Assembly: GCF_015207065.1 (NCBI RefSeq)
Contig: NZ_JADEXP010000004.1
Span: 1-60,397, forward strand
From: Leptolyngbya cf. ectocarpi LEGE 11479
Lineage (GTDB): Bacteria; Cyanobacteriota; Cyanobacteriia; Phormidesmidales; Phormidesmidaceae
DNA length: 60,397 bases
Reading direction: 5' to 3'
The first letter of the stretch is position 1, and each line of letters starts with the position of its first letter. Of this stretch, positions 26,142-35,723 are shown piece after piece. Below the pieces are notes generated by a model. That model worked only from the letters and a program-made list of their open reading frames with translations, made no database searches and was not told the DNA's origin. The position numbers were made by a program, and so were the translations under genes.

Positions 26142-27317
26142 ATGGGGACAAGTTTCAACATTACTCAGCTGTGTCGATCAATCATTCACTCCCAGGGAAG
26201 CAGCTGCCTCCAGATTGAAGCAAACGATGTGATCTGGAAAGTCTTTGTTTGTAATGGCCAACTTCAATATGCTATACACTCTCTTCAAACCTTAGATACC
26301 CTGGCACACCATTTGAATCGACTGGGATATACGCTCTCGCAATCTGTGCGTGAAGGTTTTGACTCTTTAACGAGATCAAATCCATGGGAGCGGACGCTAT
26401 GGAATGCCATTAAACAGCTTGAGCAACAAGGTGTTTTATCAGCTGAGAGTGCTAAATCAGTTAAACTTGCCCTATCTAAGGATGCTTTAGAGCCATTGCT
26501 TTGGTTGCCAGAGGCTAAACACAGTAGCAGCCCTCATCAGTTAGCCGATACAGACTTGCTATCATTAACCACTGTTTTGGATGAGCTAGAGTTACGGCTC
26601 CAGAGCTGGCAACGCCTGCGGCCCGTAGTGACATCTCCCTATCAGCAGATTTCATGCCCTGATAGTACCCGTCTTAATCAACCAGTCACTAACGGCCAGC
26701 TTAATCAAGCCCTACTGTCAATGCTGGCTCAGCTAATGCAGAAAAATAGTATTTACCAAGTTGCTTTTTTACTCAAACAGGACAGTCTGAAGGTAGCTCA
26801 ACTGCTATACCCCTATATTCAGCAACAGATTTTTGTATTGACTTCCCCAATCTTTCCTTTAGATAAGCTGCCATCTGTTCCCGCAGATGTTTCCCCTCAG
26901 GCTACACCTCAAGCGCTCTCTGTACAAGAAGCTAAGAAAACATCTAAAATTGTTTGTATTGATGACAGTCCAGCTATGCTGGATACTCTCCGAAAATATT
27001 TAGAGGCAGATGGTTTTGATGTTGCTACAGTGGAAAATCCGATGGAATCAATGTCAACGCTGTTTGCAATGAAGCCAGATATGATTTTAATGGATGTGTC
27101 AATGCCTGGAATCAATGGTCGGCGTTTATGCGAAATTCTCAGACGTAGCAGCGCGTTTAAAGATTTGCCCATTATTATCGTCAGTAGTAATACTAACGTG
27201 TTGGACAAAGTAAAAGCAGAATCATCTGGAGCTACAGATTACTTGCAGAAACCTTTCTCCAAGGTTGACCTTTTAGCGATGATTAAGGCCCATCTAAAGG
27301 TGGCAGCCTCTGTTTAG
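26142..27317 (+). CDS. PatA/PixG-type response regulator
   Basis: This 391-residue protein has a strong ribosome binding site (AGGAGG, five bases before the ATG). Residues about 1-260 are the PatA-type N-terminal region found in cyanobacterial PatA, PixG and TaxP1 proteins. The C-terminal receiver (about 265-390) has IVCIDDSPAMLDTLRKYL, phospho-acceptor D in ILMDVSMPGING and KPFSKVDLL. Proteins of this type work with CheA-like hybrid kinases to control type IV pilus motility or pattern formation. The convergent CheA-like gene ends 213 bases away, and the rest of the chemotaxis operon lies beyond it. Confidence 0.88.
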   Translation: MGTSFNITQLCRSIIHSQGSSCLQIEANDVIWKVFVCNGQLQYAIHSLQTLDTLAHHLNRLGYTLSQSVREGFDSLTRSNPWERTLWNAIKQLEQQGVLSAESAKSVKLALSKDALEPLLWLPEAKHSSSPHQLADTDLLSLTTVLDELELRLQSWQRLRPVVTSPYQQISCPDSTRLNQPVTNGQLNQALLSMLAQLMQKNSIYQVAFLLKQDSLKVAQLLYPYIQQQIFVLTSPIFPLDKLPSVPADVSPQATPQALSVQEAKKTSKIVCIDDSPAMLDTLRKYLEADGFDVATVENPMESMSTLFAMKPDMILMDVSMPGINGRRLCEILRRSSAFKDLPIIIVSSNTNVLDKVKAESSGATDYLQKPFSKVDLLAMIKAHLKVAASV

Positions 27318-27339
27318 GGGATTGGCTCGAAAATGAAAT

Positions 27340-27403
27340 ACCCAGAGAGCGAGTTTCGACTCCGCTCAACTCTCGCAGATGGAAGGTTGAGCGAAGTTGA
27401 GAC
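27340..27403. repeat. REP-like palindromic segment
   Basis: It contains TTCGACTCCGCTCA (27355-27368) and the near-inverse TGAGCGAAGTTGA (27388-27400), forming a long imperfect stem. The exact 14-base word recurs at 45287-45300. It lies between two convergent genes and may act as a bidirectional transcript end. Confidence 0.55.
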
Positions 27404-27530
27404 CGGATTGATCGGGTACATTATTTAGCCACAGATCCTCTAAGGCGATGCGTATAGTCTGAACAAACGAACGGAGATTAGCCTGTAGAAGAAATAACAT
27501 ACGACAGAAATCACATACAACCCAATGAGA

Positions 27531-30524
27531 TTACGCCTTGATCAGAGCTTCTAAAGACCGTAGTAATTCCTGTTCGTTGTAAGGTTTAGCAAAATAAGCA
27601 GATGCTCCCAGGTTCATTGCTAGCTGGCGATGTTTATCGCTGCTGCGGGATGTTAGCATCGAGATAGGCAAGTTTTTATACTTTGGACGCTGCTTGAGTT
27701 CGTCTAAGACTCCGTATCCGTCTAGTCGAGGCATCTCTACATCACAAAGAACAGCATGTATCTGTAATCCTCCTAGCAGTTTATCAACCGCTTCTTGCCC
27801 GTCACGAGCCTGTTCTACAAAGTAACCAGCTTTTTCTAGGGTGATTGTTAGAAGACGGCGCGAGTGTACGGAGTCATCAACGACCAGGATGGTTTTCTGA
27901 GCGGGTAATTGATCAGACTCTGTTGGGGCATCGTCAACAGGTATGACTGTTTGGTCGGTAGATGTTTCTAGAACTGTTGGCGTACCGTTGATCAGCTGGG
28001 GTAGATCGATCAGGGGAACAACGCGCCCATCACCTAAAACAGTTGCTCCAACAAACCCTGAAGGAAGGTTAAAGGGACTTAAAATTGGACGAGTAGCTAC
28101 TTCTTGTTCACCCCAAAAACGCTGAACCGTTACTGCGTGATATTTTTCACCATCGCGAACCACCAAGGCCATCGGACGGTTAATCACAGGAGCACCTTCA
28201 AATGGGTTGAACATAACCCTGCTCTTGACCTTTAAATACTGGTCAAGTGAAGCCAAGGGTAAGAGTTTACCTTGCCAGCTGAGCTGGGGCCCATGGTCTG
28301 AATCGATCAGAGTGTCCGATGATAATGCGATCAGTTCTTCTACAACATCGACGGGAATAGCAAAAACTATCTCTTGCTGCTCAAATAGCATAATGCGCAA
28401 CACAGAAAGGCTGAGGGGAATATCAATGGTAAAAGTAGTGCCCTGACCAGACTGCGTGTTAACTCGAATGTTGCCCCCTAGCTGCTCTAGGTTAGTGCGT
28501 GCTACATTCATCCCAACACCACGGCCTGATAGCTCAGTCACTTGTTCTGCTGTGCTAAAGCCTGCATCAAAGATCGTAGACAATAGTTGCTGCTCGCTCA
28601 TACGAGCAATTTGGTCCTCGGTGATACCGTGTTTGCGGATGCGATCGCAAATCTTAGCCATATCAATGCCACGACCATCATCATGAATAACAATGCGAGC
28701 TTGACTTCCCAACTGAGATGCCTGGATAGTAATTAGCCCCTCTGCCGGTTTACCTGCCGTTAGGCGTTCAGCTTCCGTTTCAATGCCATGGTCAAACGAG
28801 TTTCGTAGAATGTGGTTGAGTGGGTCTGCCAGCAAGTCTAGCGCTACTCGTTCAAACAATGTGGTTTCACCCTCCAGTTTAAGTTTGACCTTTTTGCCAT
28901 ACTTGATAGACAGATCGCGAAGCACTCTGGGAAAATGACTAATCGCATCTGCAAAAGGTCGCATCTGCGTTCTTGTCATGCGTTTTTGTAGTCGGCGTGT
29001 AGTGACATTGAGTGCCTGAGTAGACTGTCCCATTTCCTGCAAACCCAGACGAATATCTGCCGACACCTCTTGCAACTTAACGATGGTTTCCATCTGCTCT
29101 TGAGCCATTAAATGCAGCTCAGAATACTGGTCCATTTCCAGAGCGTCAAATCTCTGGAGCTGTCCTGTAGTCTGATCGAGCCCTCTTCGAGTTAACGGAT
29201 GGCGGGCAAGATCGACATTGTTAGCGGCCATCAATGTCTCCTGTTTTAGCTTGTCTGTCAGCAGGAGATTTTCCATAGAAGCGCGATCATACCACTGACG
29301 CAGTCGGTCATTAAAGGCGTCTAATACGTCTATGCGTTGCTGAAGCAGTACCACAAAGTCATCCAGCCGCTGCTGACGCAGATTGACCGAATTACGCTCC
29401 AAAATCAACGCCCCGAAGAGATCGTTGATTTGTTGTAGATCATCTGCAGCTATGCGTAATGTACTGCTGAGACGAGGACTACGAGGCGGCTGCGGAAAAC
29501 TGTGCTGAGGGCGAGCTGGATTAGCAAATGAAACGATAGCGTCAGTCGGCTCTAACACCTTCGTTGCTGAGTCGACCGGTTCATCATCTATGGGCGCTAT
29601 GTTATCCAGACTCGGAACCTCAATCTGGTCGAAGGCTGTCTGTAGGCGATCTAAATCAGCCGACTCCCCGTGATTATTTAGCACTGGGATATCCATCTGA
29701 TCGAAGGCCGTCTGTAGATGTTCCAGATTGACTAAATCGCTAGCTGTTGTCTCAGGTAAAGCATTGGCAGGCACCAAGTCTAATTTAATCGGTAGCCTAT
29801 CCATCCGGCCCAGCTGCACCAGCGATTGGGAGCGTCGCCAGGCTGCCAAAGCCTGCTCTCTCAACGTTAATAGCTGAGCAGGGTCAGCGACGTCGGCCTG
29901 ACTGTGAATCGACTGACAAAGACTGACAAATGCTTCTACTCCCCCCATCAGGCCTAAGTCGCTGAGGTGGGCTGCTTGGTCACATAGTGCCTGTCGCAAA
30001 GCCTCACCTTGATATTGCTTGGCTTCGAAGGTACTTAAGGACTCTTCCACTCCTCCATTAAAGATAAGGATTGCAACATCGATATCTTCTTCCTCCGAGA
30101 GCAGTCGATCTTCGTCAGCTTCACTCAAGTCGCCTAGCTGTACGCGCAGTTGTGCAATTACAGGGTTAACGTGAACAGCCATCCAGCTTTCGTCAATCCT
30201 AAACCCAGCAGATAACTGTTGCTGTACTAGCTTGAGACAGTCCACTCCCTGCAGTAACAACGTTTCTAATTCAGTATCTACTGATAGCTTACGAGCCCTG
30301 AGGATTTTGAGAAAATCTTCGAGATCATGAGCTACCTGGGCCATGGGAGTAAATCCCATCATGCCAGCTCCCCCTTTTAAGGAATGAGCTGCCCGCATGG
30401 CAATATCTAGCTGTTGGGCAGGACTATCAGCTATCGGCAGCCCCAAGAGTACCTGCTCCATCTGCTCAAAATACTTGCCAGATTCTTCTAAGAATCTTTG
30501 TCGGACCTGTTGATCTGTATCCAT
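27531..30524 (-). CDS. CheA-like hybrid histidine kinase (PixL/TaxAY/HmpE type)
   Basis: This is a 997-residue kinase. The N-terminal Hpt domain has phospho-acceptor H47 in RAAHSLKGGAGMMG. A long linker (about 150-370) with a duplicated motif follows (LQTAFDQ plus IPVLNNHGESADLDR, then LQTAFDQIEVPSLDN). Next come the dimerisation region, the ATPase domain (N box LNHILRNSFDHGIE, G1 DDGRGID, G2 GRGVGMNVA), a CheW-like domain and a C-terminal receiver (VDDSVHSRRLL, D in AVLCDVEMPRLDG). It is the last gene of the minus-strand operon encoding a CheY-like regulator, CheW and a chemoreceptor. This matches cyanobacterial phototaxis or hormogonium loci. Which tactic behaviour it controls cannot be read from it. 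Confidence 0.92.
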   Translation of the reverse strand: MDTDQQVRQRFLEESGKYFEQMEQVLLGLPIADSPAQQLDIAMRAAHSLKGGAGMMGFTPMAQVAHDLEDFLKILRARKLSVDTELETLLLQGVDCLKLVQQQLSAGFRIDESWMAVHVNPVIAQLRVQLGDLSEADEDRLLSEEEDIDVAILIFNGGVEESLSTFEAKQYQGEALRQALCDQAAHLSDLGLMGGVEAFVSLCQSIHSQADVADPAQLLTLREQALAAWRRSQSLVQLGRMDRLPIKLDLVPANALPETTASDLVNLEHLQTAFDQMDIPVLNNHGESADLDRLQTAFDQIEVPSLDNIAPIDDEPVDSATKVLEPTDAIVSFANPARPQHSFPQPPRSPRLSSTLRIAADDLQQINDLFGALILERNSVNLRQQRLDDFVVLLQQRIDVLDAFNDRLRQWYDRASMENLLLTDKLKQETLMAANNVDLARHPLTRRGLDQTTGQLQRFDALEMDQYSELHLMAQEQMETIVKLQEVSADIRLGLQEMGQSTQALNVTTRRLQKRMTRTQMRPFADAISHFPRVLRDLSIKYGKKVKLKLEGETTLFERVALDLLADPLNHILRNSFDHGIETEAERLTAGKPAEGLITIQASQLGSQARIVIHDDGRGIDMAKICDRIRKHGITEDQIARMSEQQLLSTIFDAGFSTAEQVTELSGRGVGMNVARTNLEQLGGNIRVNTQSGQGTTFTIDIPLSLSVLRIMLFEQQEIVFAIPVDVVEELIALSSDTLIDSDHGPQLSWQGKLLPLASLDQYLKVKSRVMFNPFEGAPVINRPMALVVRDGEKYHAVTVQRFWGEQEVATRPILSPFNLPSGFVGATVLGDGRVVPLIDLPQLINGTPTVLETSTDQTVIPVDDAPTESDQLPAQKTILVVDDSVHSRRLLTITLEKAGYFVEQARDGQEAVDKLLGGLQIHAVLCDVEMPRLDGYGVLDELKQRPKYKNLPISMLTSRSSDKHRQLAMNLGASAYFAKPYNEQELLRSLEALIKA

Positions 30525-30586
30525 GGCAGGGGAATGAGGCTAAAAGCCTGAGGGATGTTGACAAGAGTGGTGACTGAGCTTTTGGC

Positions 30587-33028
30587 CTAATCTTCTAGCT
30601 TGAACTGTTCTACCGATGCTTTGAGAGACTGGGCAATTTGAACAGTTGCTTGAATAGATTGAGCCATTTGGTTAGATGATTGAGAACGTTGTTCAGAGCC
30701 TTGAGCAACCTCCTTAACAAGTTCTGTAACTGCTGCCGATGACTCAGTCTGATATTGGGTAGAGGCAGAAATCTGCCGCATCAGCTGATTAATTTGCTCA
30801 GATTTTGTTAGAACTTCGGTTAGCTGTTCTTTAGTAGCCTCTACAAGATTGGTACTATCGACTACCTGGGCTGTTCCAGTTTCAATAGACTTTACTAGCA
30901 TCTGGGTTTCTGTTTGAATACTGGCGACAACCTGAGCAATTTCTTTAGTGGCCGAGGATGATTGTTCTGCTAGTGAACCAACCTGCTCAGCAACTGCTGT
31001 AAATCCTTCACCCATTTCTCCAGCCCGAGCGGCCTCAACACTGGCGTTAACCGCTAAGAGGTTGGTTTTGAGGGCGATTTCATCAATCAAATTTACAGTC
31101 TGTGAAATTTTTTGCGCAGACTCCCCTAATCGCTTGATTTTTTTAGCCGTTTCTCCCACCGTCAAACGCAGCTCTAGAATACTATCGACCGTTTGATCCA
31201 TGGACGTTGACCCGGCTTTAACGGTGGTGTAGGTAGCTTGAGTCAGCCGAGAGGCTTCTCCAGCGTTGGTAGCTACTTCCTGAATTGATGCTGAAATATC
31301 TTCAACAGCCTCCATGGTATTTTGCAGAGATTCTGCTTCGGCTACGGCCTGAACGGCTAACTCACGAACAATGCTCTCATTGCCGCTCAGAGCACTGGTC
31401 ACTTGACCAGTTGACGATTTTACCTGTCGGGCTGTGAAACGTAAATTTTCGATAATCGAGTTAAATAGGTCAGCCACAATGCCAACGTCCCCCTCTGACA
31501 GCTGGGCTCGTACCCGGAGGTCGCCATCGGCGGCATCGCCGACATCCTCCATCAGCTGAGAGATCTCATTTTCTAGCAGCTCGCGCTGCCGTTCCTGTTC
31601 AGCAGCTGCATCTTGCTGTTGTTTTAACAGGCTTTGGATTTGACTTAAGAGTTGATTAAAACCCTGCCCTAATGTACGAGTCTCAATGGTACCTGCTAGG
31701 CGCGCTCTAACACCTAATCTGCCAGCAGCGGCAGATTCTGCTGTCGTTGTTAAAGCCTGTAGAGGCATGGCTAACTGACGCGACAACACAACCAATACGC
31801 CAGTCGCTAAGATGGCTAAGATCAGTGTGGTGCTGCCAAATAACCGGAGTAGATCATTCCCAGCTGATTGCACGTCAGTTGTATCTACCGCTGCGATCGC
31901 AACCCACTCTGTTCCAGGAATAGTAGTCAGGCTATAGTGCTGATTATTTAACGCTACCGAAGCGTTCAAAATAGTGTTCTTCTCGGTCGTACTGAGCCAT
32001 TCTAGGTCCACAGCAAGATTGGGTGAATCCACTTCTGCTCTAAGATTAGAAATGATTTCTGCCAACGGTTGATCAGGATTCTTAAGTGCCCGATCTAGCT
32101 GTTGAGCTACACCAAAAATAATCTCTCCACCCGTCACCGACTTGGATGAATCAACAATATTGGTTTGGTCAATCGGCTCTCCATCTTGTACAGTGATAGA
32201 ACTAAATACTGAGCCTGTAGGCGTGTCGAGCAGCTGAATAGTTTGAGTTCCTTTCAAATTGGTTGTCAAAATATCAGCTAACTTAGTATTTAAGGAATCA
32301 GTGGGGGTCAATGCCTTAATCACTCCCAAAAATTCGCCAGTAGCTGGGTCTTTAATTGCTTGGGATAAGGGTACTCCAAACACACCTGAGGACTCATCAA
32401 GTTCCGGTGAACCGACATATTGACCTTTTTGGTCAGCCTGTTGCCACCAGATTTCATCGCGCTGTACAAAGTCAGATGTAGGCTGACTGTAAGCAATATT
32501 AAATCCGTGACGTTCAGTAAAAAAGAGTTCACCAAATCCTTCTGCTTCAACCACTTCTCTAAGATATTGGTTGAGTGTAGCGTTGGGTTGTAATAGCTTA
32601 AAAGCGGAAAATTTCTTTTCTAATTGATCGATGGGCTGTGTATGTAATTCTTCTGCCGCAGATTTTTCCCCGCCAGTTTTGAGTGCTTGGAGTACCGCTG
32701 GGCTGAGCCCAACAACCTCAGGTAGCTTTAGCGTATCCTCAATGTAGTTGGTGGCCGTTTCAGCCGCCAGGGTAGACTCTAGGCGCAAGGTTGCCAGGAG
32801 TTCTGTCTGTGCTTTTTGTTTTACTGTCCGAAAGCCTAGTGCTCCAGCCACAACGAGAGGGATTAGCGTTGTCGGCAAGATAAAGGTTAAAAGTCGGTTG
32901 GTTAGCGTAGTGCCTTTTTTTAACTGTTTCTGACCACGTTCTTTGTTTGCTTGTACGGCCTTAGTATTGGCAGTGAGTGACTGAGATTGGGCTGAGTGAT
33001 CAGAAAAAGTGGACTCGGGAGAAATCAT
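30587..33028 (-). CDS. Methyl-accepting chemotaxis protein with extracytoplasmic Cache-like sensor
   Basis: This is an 813-residue chemoreceptor. TM1 is near residues 45-66 ([21 protein letters not shown], split [21 protein letters not shown]). A periplasmic sensor of roughly 320 residues with dCache-like pattern ([30 protein letters not shown]) is followed by TM2 ([17 protein letters not shown]), HAMP segments, and a C-terminal signalling hairpin with [22 protein letters not shown]. The sensor is not a bilin-binding GAF domain, so unlike PixJ it is not a cyanobacteriochrome photoreceptor, and a soluble ligand or ionic cue is more likely. It lies between cheW and the CheA-like gene in the same operon. 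Confidence 0.92.
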   Translation of the reverse strand: MISPESTFSDHSAQSQSLTANTKAVQANKERGQKQLKKGTTLTNRLLTFILPTTLIPLVVAGALGFRTVKQKAQTELLATLRLESTLAAETATNYIEDTLKLPEVVGLSPAVLQALKTGGEKSAAEELHTQPIDQLEKKFSAFKLLQPNATLNQYLREVVEAEGFGELFFTERHGFNIAYSQPTSDFVQRDEIWWQQADQKGQYVGSPELDESSGVFGVPLSQAIKDPATGEFLGVIKALTPTDSLNTKLADILTTNLKGTQTIQLLDTPTGSVFSSITVQDGEPIDQTNIVDSSKSVTGGEIIFGVAQQLDRALKNPDQPLAEIISNLRAEVDSPNLAVDLEWLSTTEKNTILNASVALNNQHYSLTTIPGTEWVAIAAVDTTDVQSAGNDLLRLFGSTTLILAILATGVLVVLSRQLAMPLQALTTTAESAAAGRLGVRARLAGTIETRTLGQGFNQLLSQIQSLLKQQQDAAAEQERQRELLENEISQLMEDVGDAADGDLRVRAQLSEGDVGIVADLFNSIIENLRFTARQVKSSTGQVTSALSGNESIVRELAVQAVAEAESLQNTMEAVEDISASIQEVATNAGEASRLTQATYTTVKAGSTSMDQTVDSILELRLTVGETAKKIKRLGESAQKISQTVNLIDEIALKTNLLAVNASVEAARAGEMGEGFTAVAEQVGSLAEQSSSATKEIAQVVASIQTETQMLVKSIETGTAQVVDSTNLVEATKEQLTEVLTKSEQINQLMRQISASTQYQTESSAAVTELVKEVAQGSEQRSQSSNQMAQSIQATVQIAQSLKASVEQFKLED

Positions 33029-33123
33029 AGTAATTTGGACAAGAACGAGTGGACAAAAAAGACAAATCCGCTAATCTACGCAACAATTAACAGTTGACCA
33101 AATAAGACCAGTCAAATATCTGA

Positions 33124-33651
33124 TCAATCTGTACTCACAAGAGCATCAACATTGAGTAGAAACGTTTGCTCTCCTTGATGTTTAAACCAGCCTTGGCAAT
33201 AGGGTTGAAGTTCAGGCACAATATCGTCTGCTTCAAAATTCACCTCTTCTGGGTGTAACCGTAGAGTCGTTTGGATCTGCTGAACGCTCAACCCTAACAA
33301 TAAAGAATTAGGGTTTTGATGAGTGATGTCTGGCAGTCCTACAACAACAACATTATGATGTCGTATGCGTTTGTTTCCCTGGGTTAGGTTGAGCCGCTGG
33401 GCTAGGTCTAACACCCAGAAGACCTGACTACGGTTTCCCATCAGCCCTAAAGTGTAGGCTGGCATGTTGGGAATGGGAGTAATACTGATGGTGGAAAGAC
33501 GTAGGGTTTCTACTATTCTGGTCAGAGGAACGGCCGCGTATAGAGACGACGACAAACAAAATCGTAGATAAAGTTCTCCCGTCTGGCGTTTTGAGCTAAA
33601 GACTTCAGGTAGTAGGCTCTGCAGTCTTTCAAAGGTGGTTTCAGTTTGCAT
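33124..33651 (-). CDS. CheW-like adaptor (PixI/HmpC type)
   Basis: This 175-residue CheW-domain protein couples chemoreceptors to the CheA-like kinase. Typical features are the receptor-binding segment PLTRIVETLRL and PAYTLGLMGNRSQVFWVLDLAQRL, the counterpart of the G-x-x-x-x-R-G-x-x-x-x-v-x-D-L motif of CheW. It lies 95 bases upstream of the chemoreceptor gene and 30 bases downstream of the CheY-like gene, so it is in the operon. Confidence 0.9.
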   Translation of the reverse strand: MQTETTFERLQSLLPEVFSSKRQTGELYLRFCLSSSLYAAVPLTRIVETLRLSTISITPIPNMPAYTLGLMGNRSQVFWVLDLAQRLNLTQGNKRIRHHNVVVVGLPDITHQNPNSLLLGLSVQQIQTTLRLHPEEVNFEADDIVPELQPYCQGWFKHQGEQTFLLNVDALVSTD

Positions 33652-33681
33652 GGGTCGAAAAAGAGGCCACAGAAATCTAAT

Positions 33682-34047
33682 TTAGACTTCGACAGAACGA
33701 ACAACGTCAACCAACTGTTCTTCGGTACAGGGTTTAACTACATAAGCGGCTATACCTTGCTTTTTTGCCCAGGTTTGATCTATTTTGCGTCCTTTCGTTG
33801 TACAAGCAATTACAGGAATGTCAGCGGTTTCAGGTGCTCTCTTTAGAGTGCGGCACAGCTCTAAACCAGTTACTTCTGGCATCACTAAGTCGGTAACAAT
33901 AATGTCTGGCTTGTTTGCCTTGATCTGTTCTAGTGCGATCGCACCGCTTTCTGCCGTTGCTACCTGATATCCAGCACGCGATAAATAGTTAGACATCAGA
34001 TCAAGCTGAGATTGCATATCATCAATAACAAGTATTGTTTTGGCCAT
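33682..34047 (-). CDS. CheY-like response regulator (PixH/PilH type)
   Basis: This 121-residue single receiver domain starts ILVIDDMQSQLDLMSNYL, with phospho-acceptor D in IIVTDLVMPEVTGLEL, T in ACTTKG and K in VVKPCTEEQL. It is the first gene of the minus-strand chemotaxis operon. The PatA-like regulator at 26142 would be the PixG counterpart, though it is not in the usual position beside this gene but convergent with the far end of the operon. Confidence 0.92.
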   Translation of the reverse strand: MAKTILVIDDMQSQLDLMSNYLSRAGYQVATAESGAIALEQIKANKPDIIVTDLVMPEVTGLELCRTLKRAPETADIPVIACTTKGRKIDQTWAKKQGIAAYVVKPCTEEQLVDVVRSVEV

Positions 34048-34449
34048 GGTTAGATCCTAGTTATAACGGTCGAAACGATGTCTGATCCTGGGACGCATCA
34101 ATCTGTGAGACGCTGGCAGGCTATACACATGCGAGCCAGGCCTATCTTCTAGATCAGCCACCTGGCAGGCGTTGCTAATCTCTGGCAGGTCTCATCTCAG
34201 AAGTCTCGCCAAGTAGCATTTATATCAGAATGAATAGTGCTAGAGTACCCGGTTATTCTATTGCGGCAACAATAGCTGATAATGACTCATCCTTACAGAG
34301 ATCGACAAACAAAATAAAGGTCTAAGGTTGCTAGATAGAACGCTAGATTTGACATGCTTGAGGGAACGTTAGAGTCGCATTTCATGATTCTAATTTTTGG
34401 GGGTGATTAATCTCACACCTCAGTGAATACACCAATGAGGACACGCCCT
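34048..34449. other. Divergent intergenic region between chemotaxis operon and orphan binding protein
   Basis: About 400 bases with no credible gene. The octamer CTGGCAGG occurs three times (34113-34120, 34162-34169, 34182-34189), and the related GAGCCAGGCC lies between the first two. This spacing could be an operator cluster or a small structured RNA. No GTA-N8-TAC site is present. Confidence 0.5.
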
Positions 34450-35532
34450 ATGTTTTTTGAACGACTTCCATCTAAGCAGCTACACCGCAGACAATTCAAT
34501 CTACTGCTGGCTGGATTAGGATTGGCTCTAACATTTAGTGCTTGCACCCCCAAAGCAAAAAACACTTCGGCAACGGGTGCCATGCCAGATGAGATTCGTA
34601 TTGGCTATCAAGTCATTCCCAATGCCGAGCTGCTAGCGAAAGCTGAGGGCTTAGTTGAAGAGAGTTTACCCAACACTAAGGTCAGTTGGATTCAGTATAG
34701 CTCTGGTGGCGATGTCAACCAAGCTATGGTAGCTGGAGATATCGATATGGGGTTAGTTGGATCTGTCCCTGTATCTACTGGAATTGCTACAGAGCTACCT
34801 TATCAGGTGTATTTTATTCACGATATTATCGGTGCCAATGAAGCTTTAGCTGTGCGTACTGACTCTGGCATTGTCCGACTAGAAGACATCAAAGGGAAGA
34901 AAATAGCTGTTCCTTTTGGTTCAACCACTCACTTCAGTCTGTTATCTACTCTCAAAGAAAATGGTATTCAGCCTAGCGAACTAGACATTATTAATATGAC
35001 GCCTGAGGCGATTGCATCGGCTTGGAACAAGAATGAAATTGACGGTAGTTTTATTTGGCACCCTACCTTAGGTAATCTTTTAGAGAATAAGGGAATTGTC
35101 CTTACATCGGCTAAGCAGCTAGCAGCAGAAGGAATTATCACAGCTGATTTGGCCGTTGTGCATAGAGATTTTGTCAGCCAGTATCCTGACGCGCTTGTGA
35201 ACTATGTATCAGCCCTAGATGCAGCTGTGGCACTGTACCGTAGTAACCCAGAAGCTGCAGCGACATCTTTGTCTAATGAACTAGGGTTAACCCCGGAACA
35301 AAGCCGAATCGCTATGGATGAACTAATTTGGTTAAGTGCAGATGAGCAAGCGAGTGCCAAGTATTTAGGTAATTCTGACTTGCCAGGAGCCTTAGCCAAG
35401 GTCCTCAAAGAATCAGCTGAATTTATGGTGAGTCAAGGCGCGATTCCACAGGCTCCGGATCTAGATACTTACAACGATGCGATTTACAGCACAGCTGTTA
35501 ATGCTGCCAGCGATTCAGTGGCATCAAAATAA
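34450..35532 (+). CDS. Orphan Tat-exported solute-binding lipoprotein, TauA/SsuA-like
   Basis: I favour ATG 34450 because GAGG lies nine bases upstream and the product starts with a Tat-type signal: twin arginine in LHRRQFNLLLAG, then lipobox TFSAC. GTG 34423 and ATG 34435 are in-frame alternatives. The mature part is a sulfonate/taurine-type binding protein of about 330 residues (IRIGYQVIPNAELLAKAEGL, MGLVGSVP, VPFGSTTHFSLL). No permease or ATPase gene is adjacent. It could use another transporter in the cell, such as one of the two in this window, or deliver ligand to the chemoreceptor encoded by the divergent operon (inference). Confidence 0.85.
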   Translation: MFFERLPSKQLHRRQFNLLLAGLGLALTFSACTPKAKNTSATGAMPDEIRIGYQVIPNAELLAKAEGLVEESLPNTKVSWIQYSSGGDVNQAMVAGDIDMGLVGSVPVSTGIATELPYQVYFIHDIIGANEALAVRTDSGIVRLEDIKGKKIAVPFGSTTHFSLLSTLKENGIQPSELDIINMTPEAIASAWNKNEIDGSFIWHPTLGNLLENKGIVLTSAKQLAAEGIITADLAVVHRDFVSQYPDALVNYVSALDAAVALYRSNPEAAATSLSNELGLTPEQSRIAMDELIWLSADEQASAKYLGNSDLPGALAKVLKESAEFMVSQGAIPQAPDLDTYNDAIYSTAVNAASDSVASK

Positions 35533-35723
35533 GAAAGACCAGTATATGAGGCTTAGTGACACAGTGACGAAGGTTTTGTATAATCTGCGAAGTTCAGCGC
35601 CTCTATTTGCAAGGCTCAGGTGCTGGATGCGAAAAGGTTGATTCGTCCTACGACTACTTGCCTGTCCCCTGCTAAGTAGTATTTGCATCTAGTTATTTTC
35701 TAATCCATGGTGATAGTGTGGCA

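Noticed and set aside
30587-33028. Naming the chemoreceptor PixJ (phototaxis photoreceptor)
   Set aside because: The sensor region is a large extracytoplasmic domain between two membrane helices. I see no bilin-binding GAF domain.
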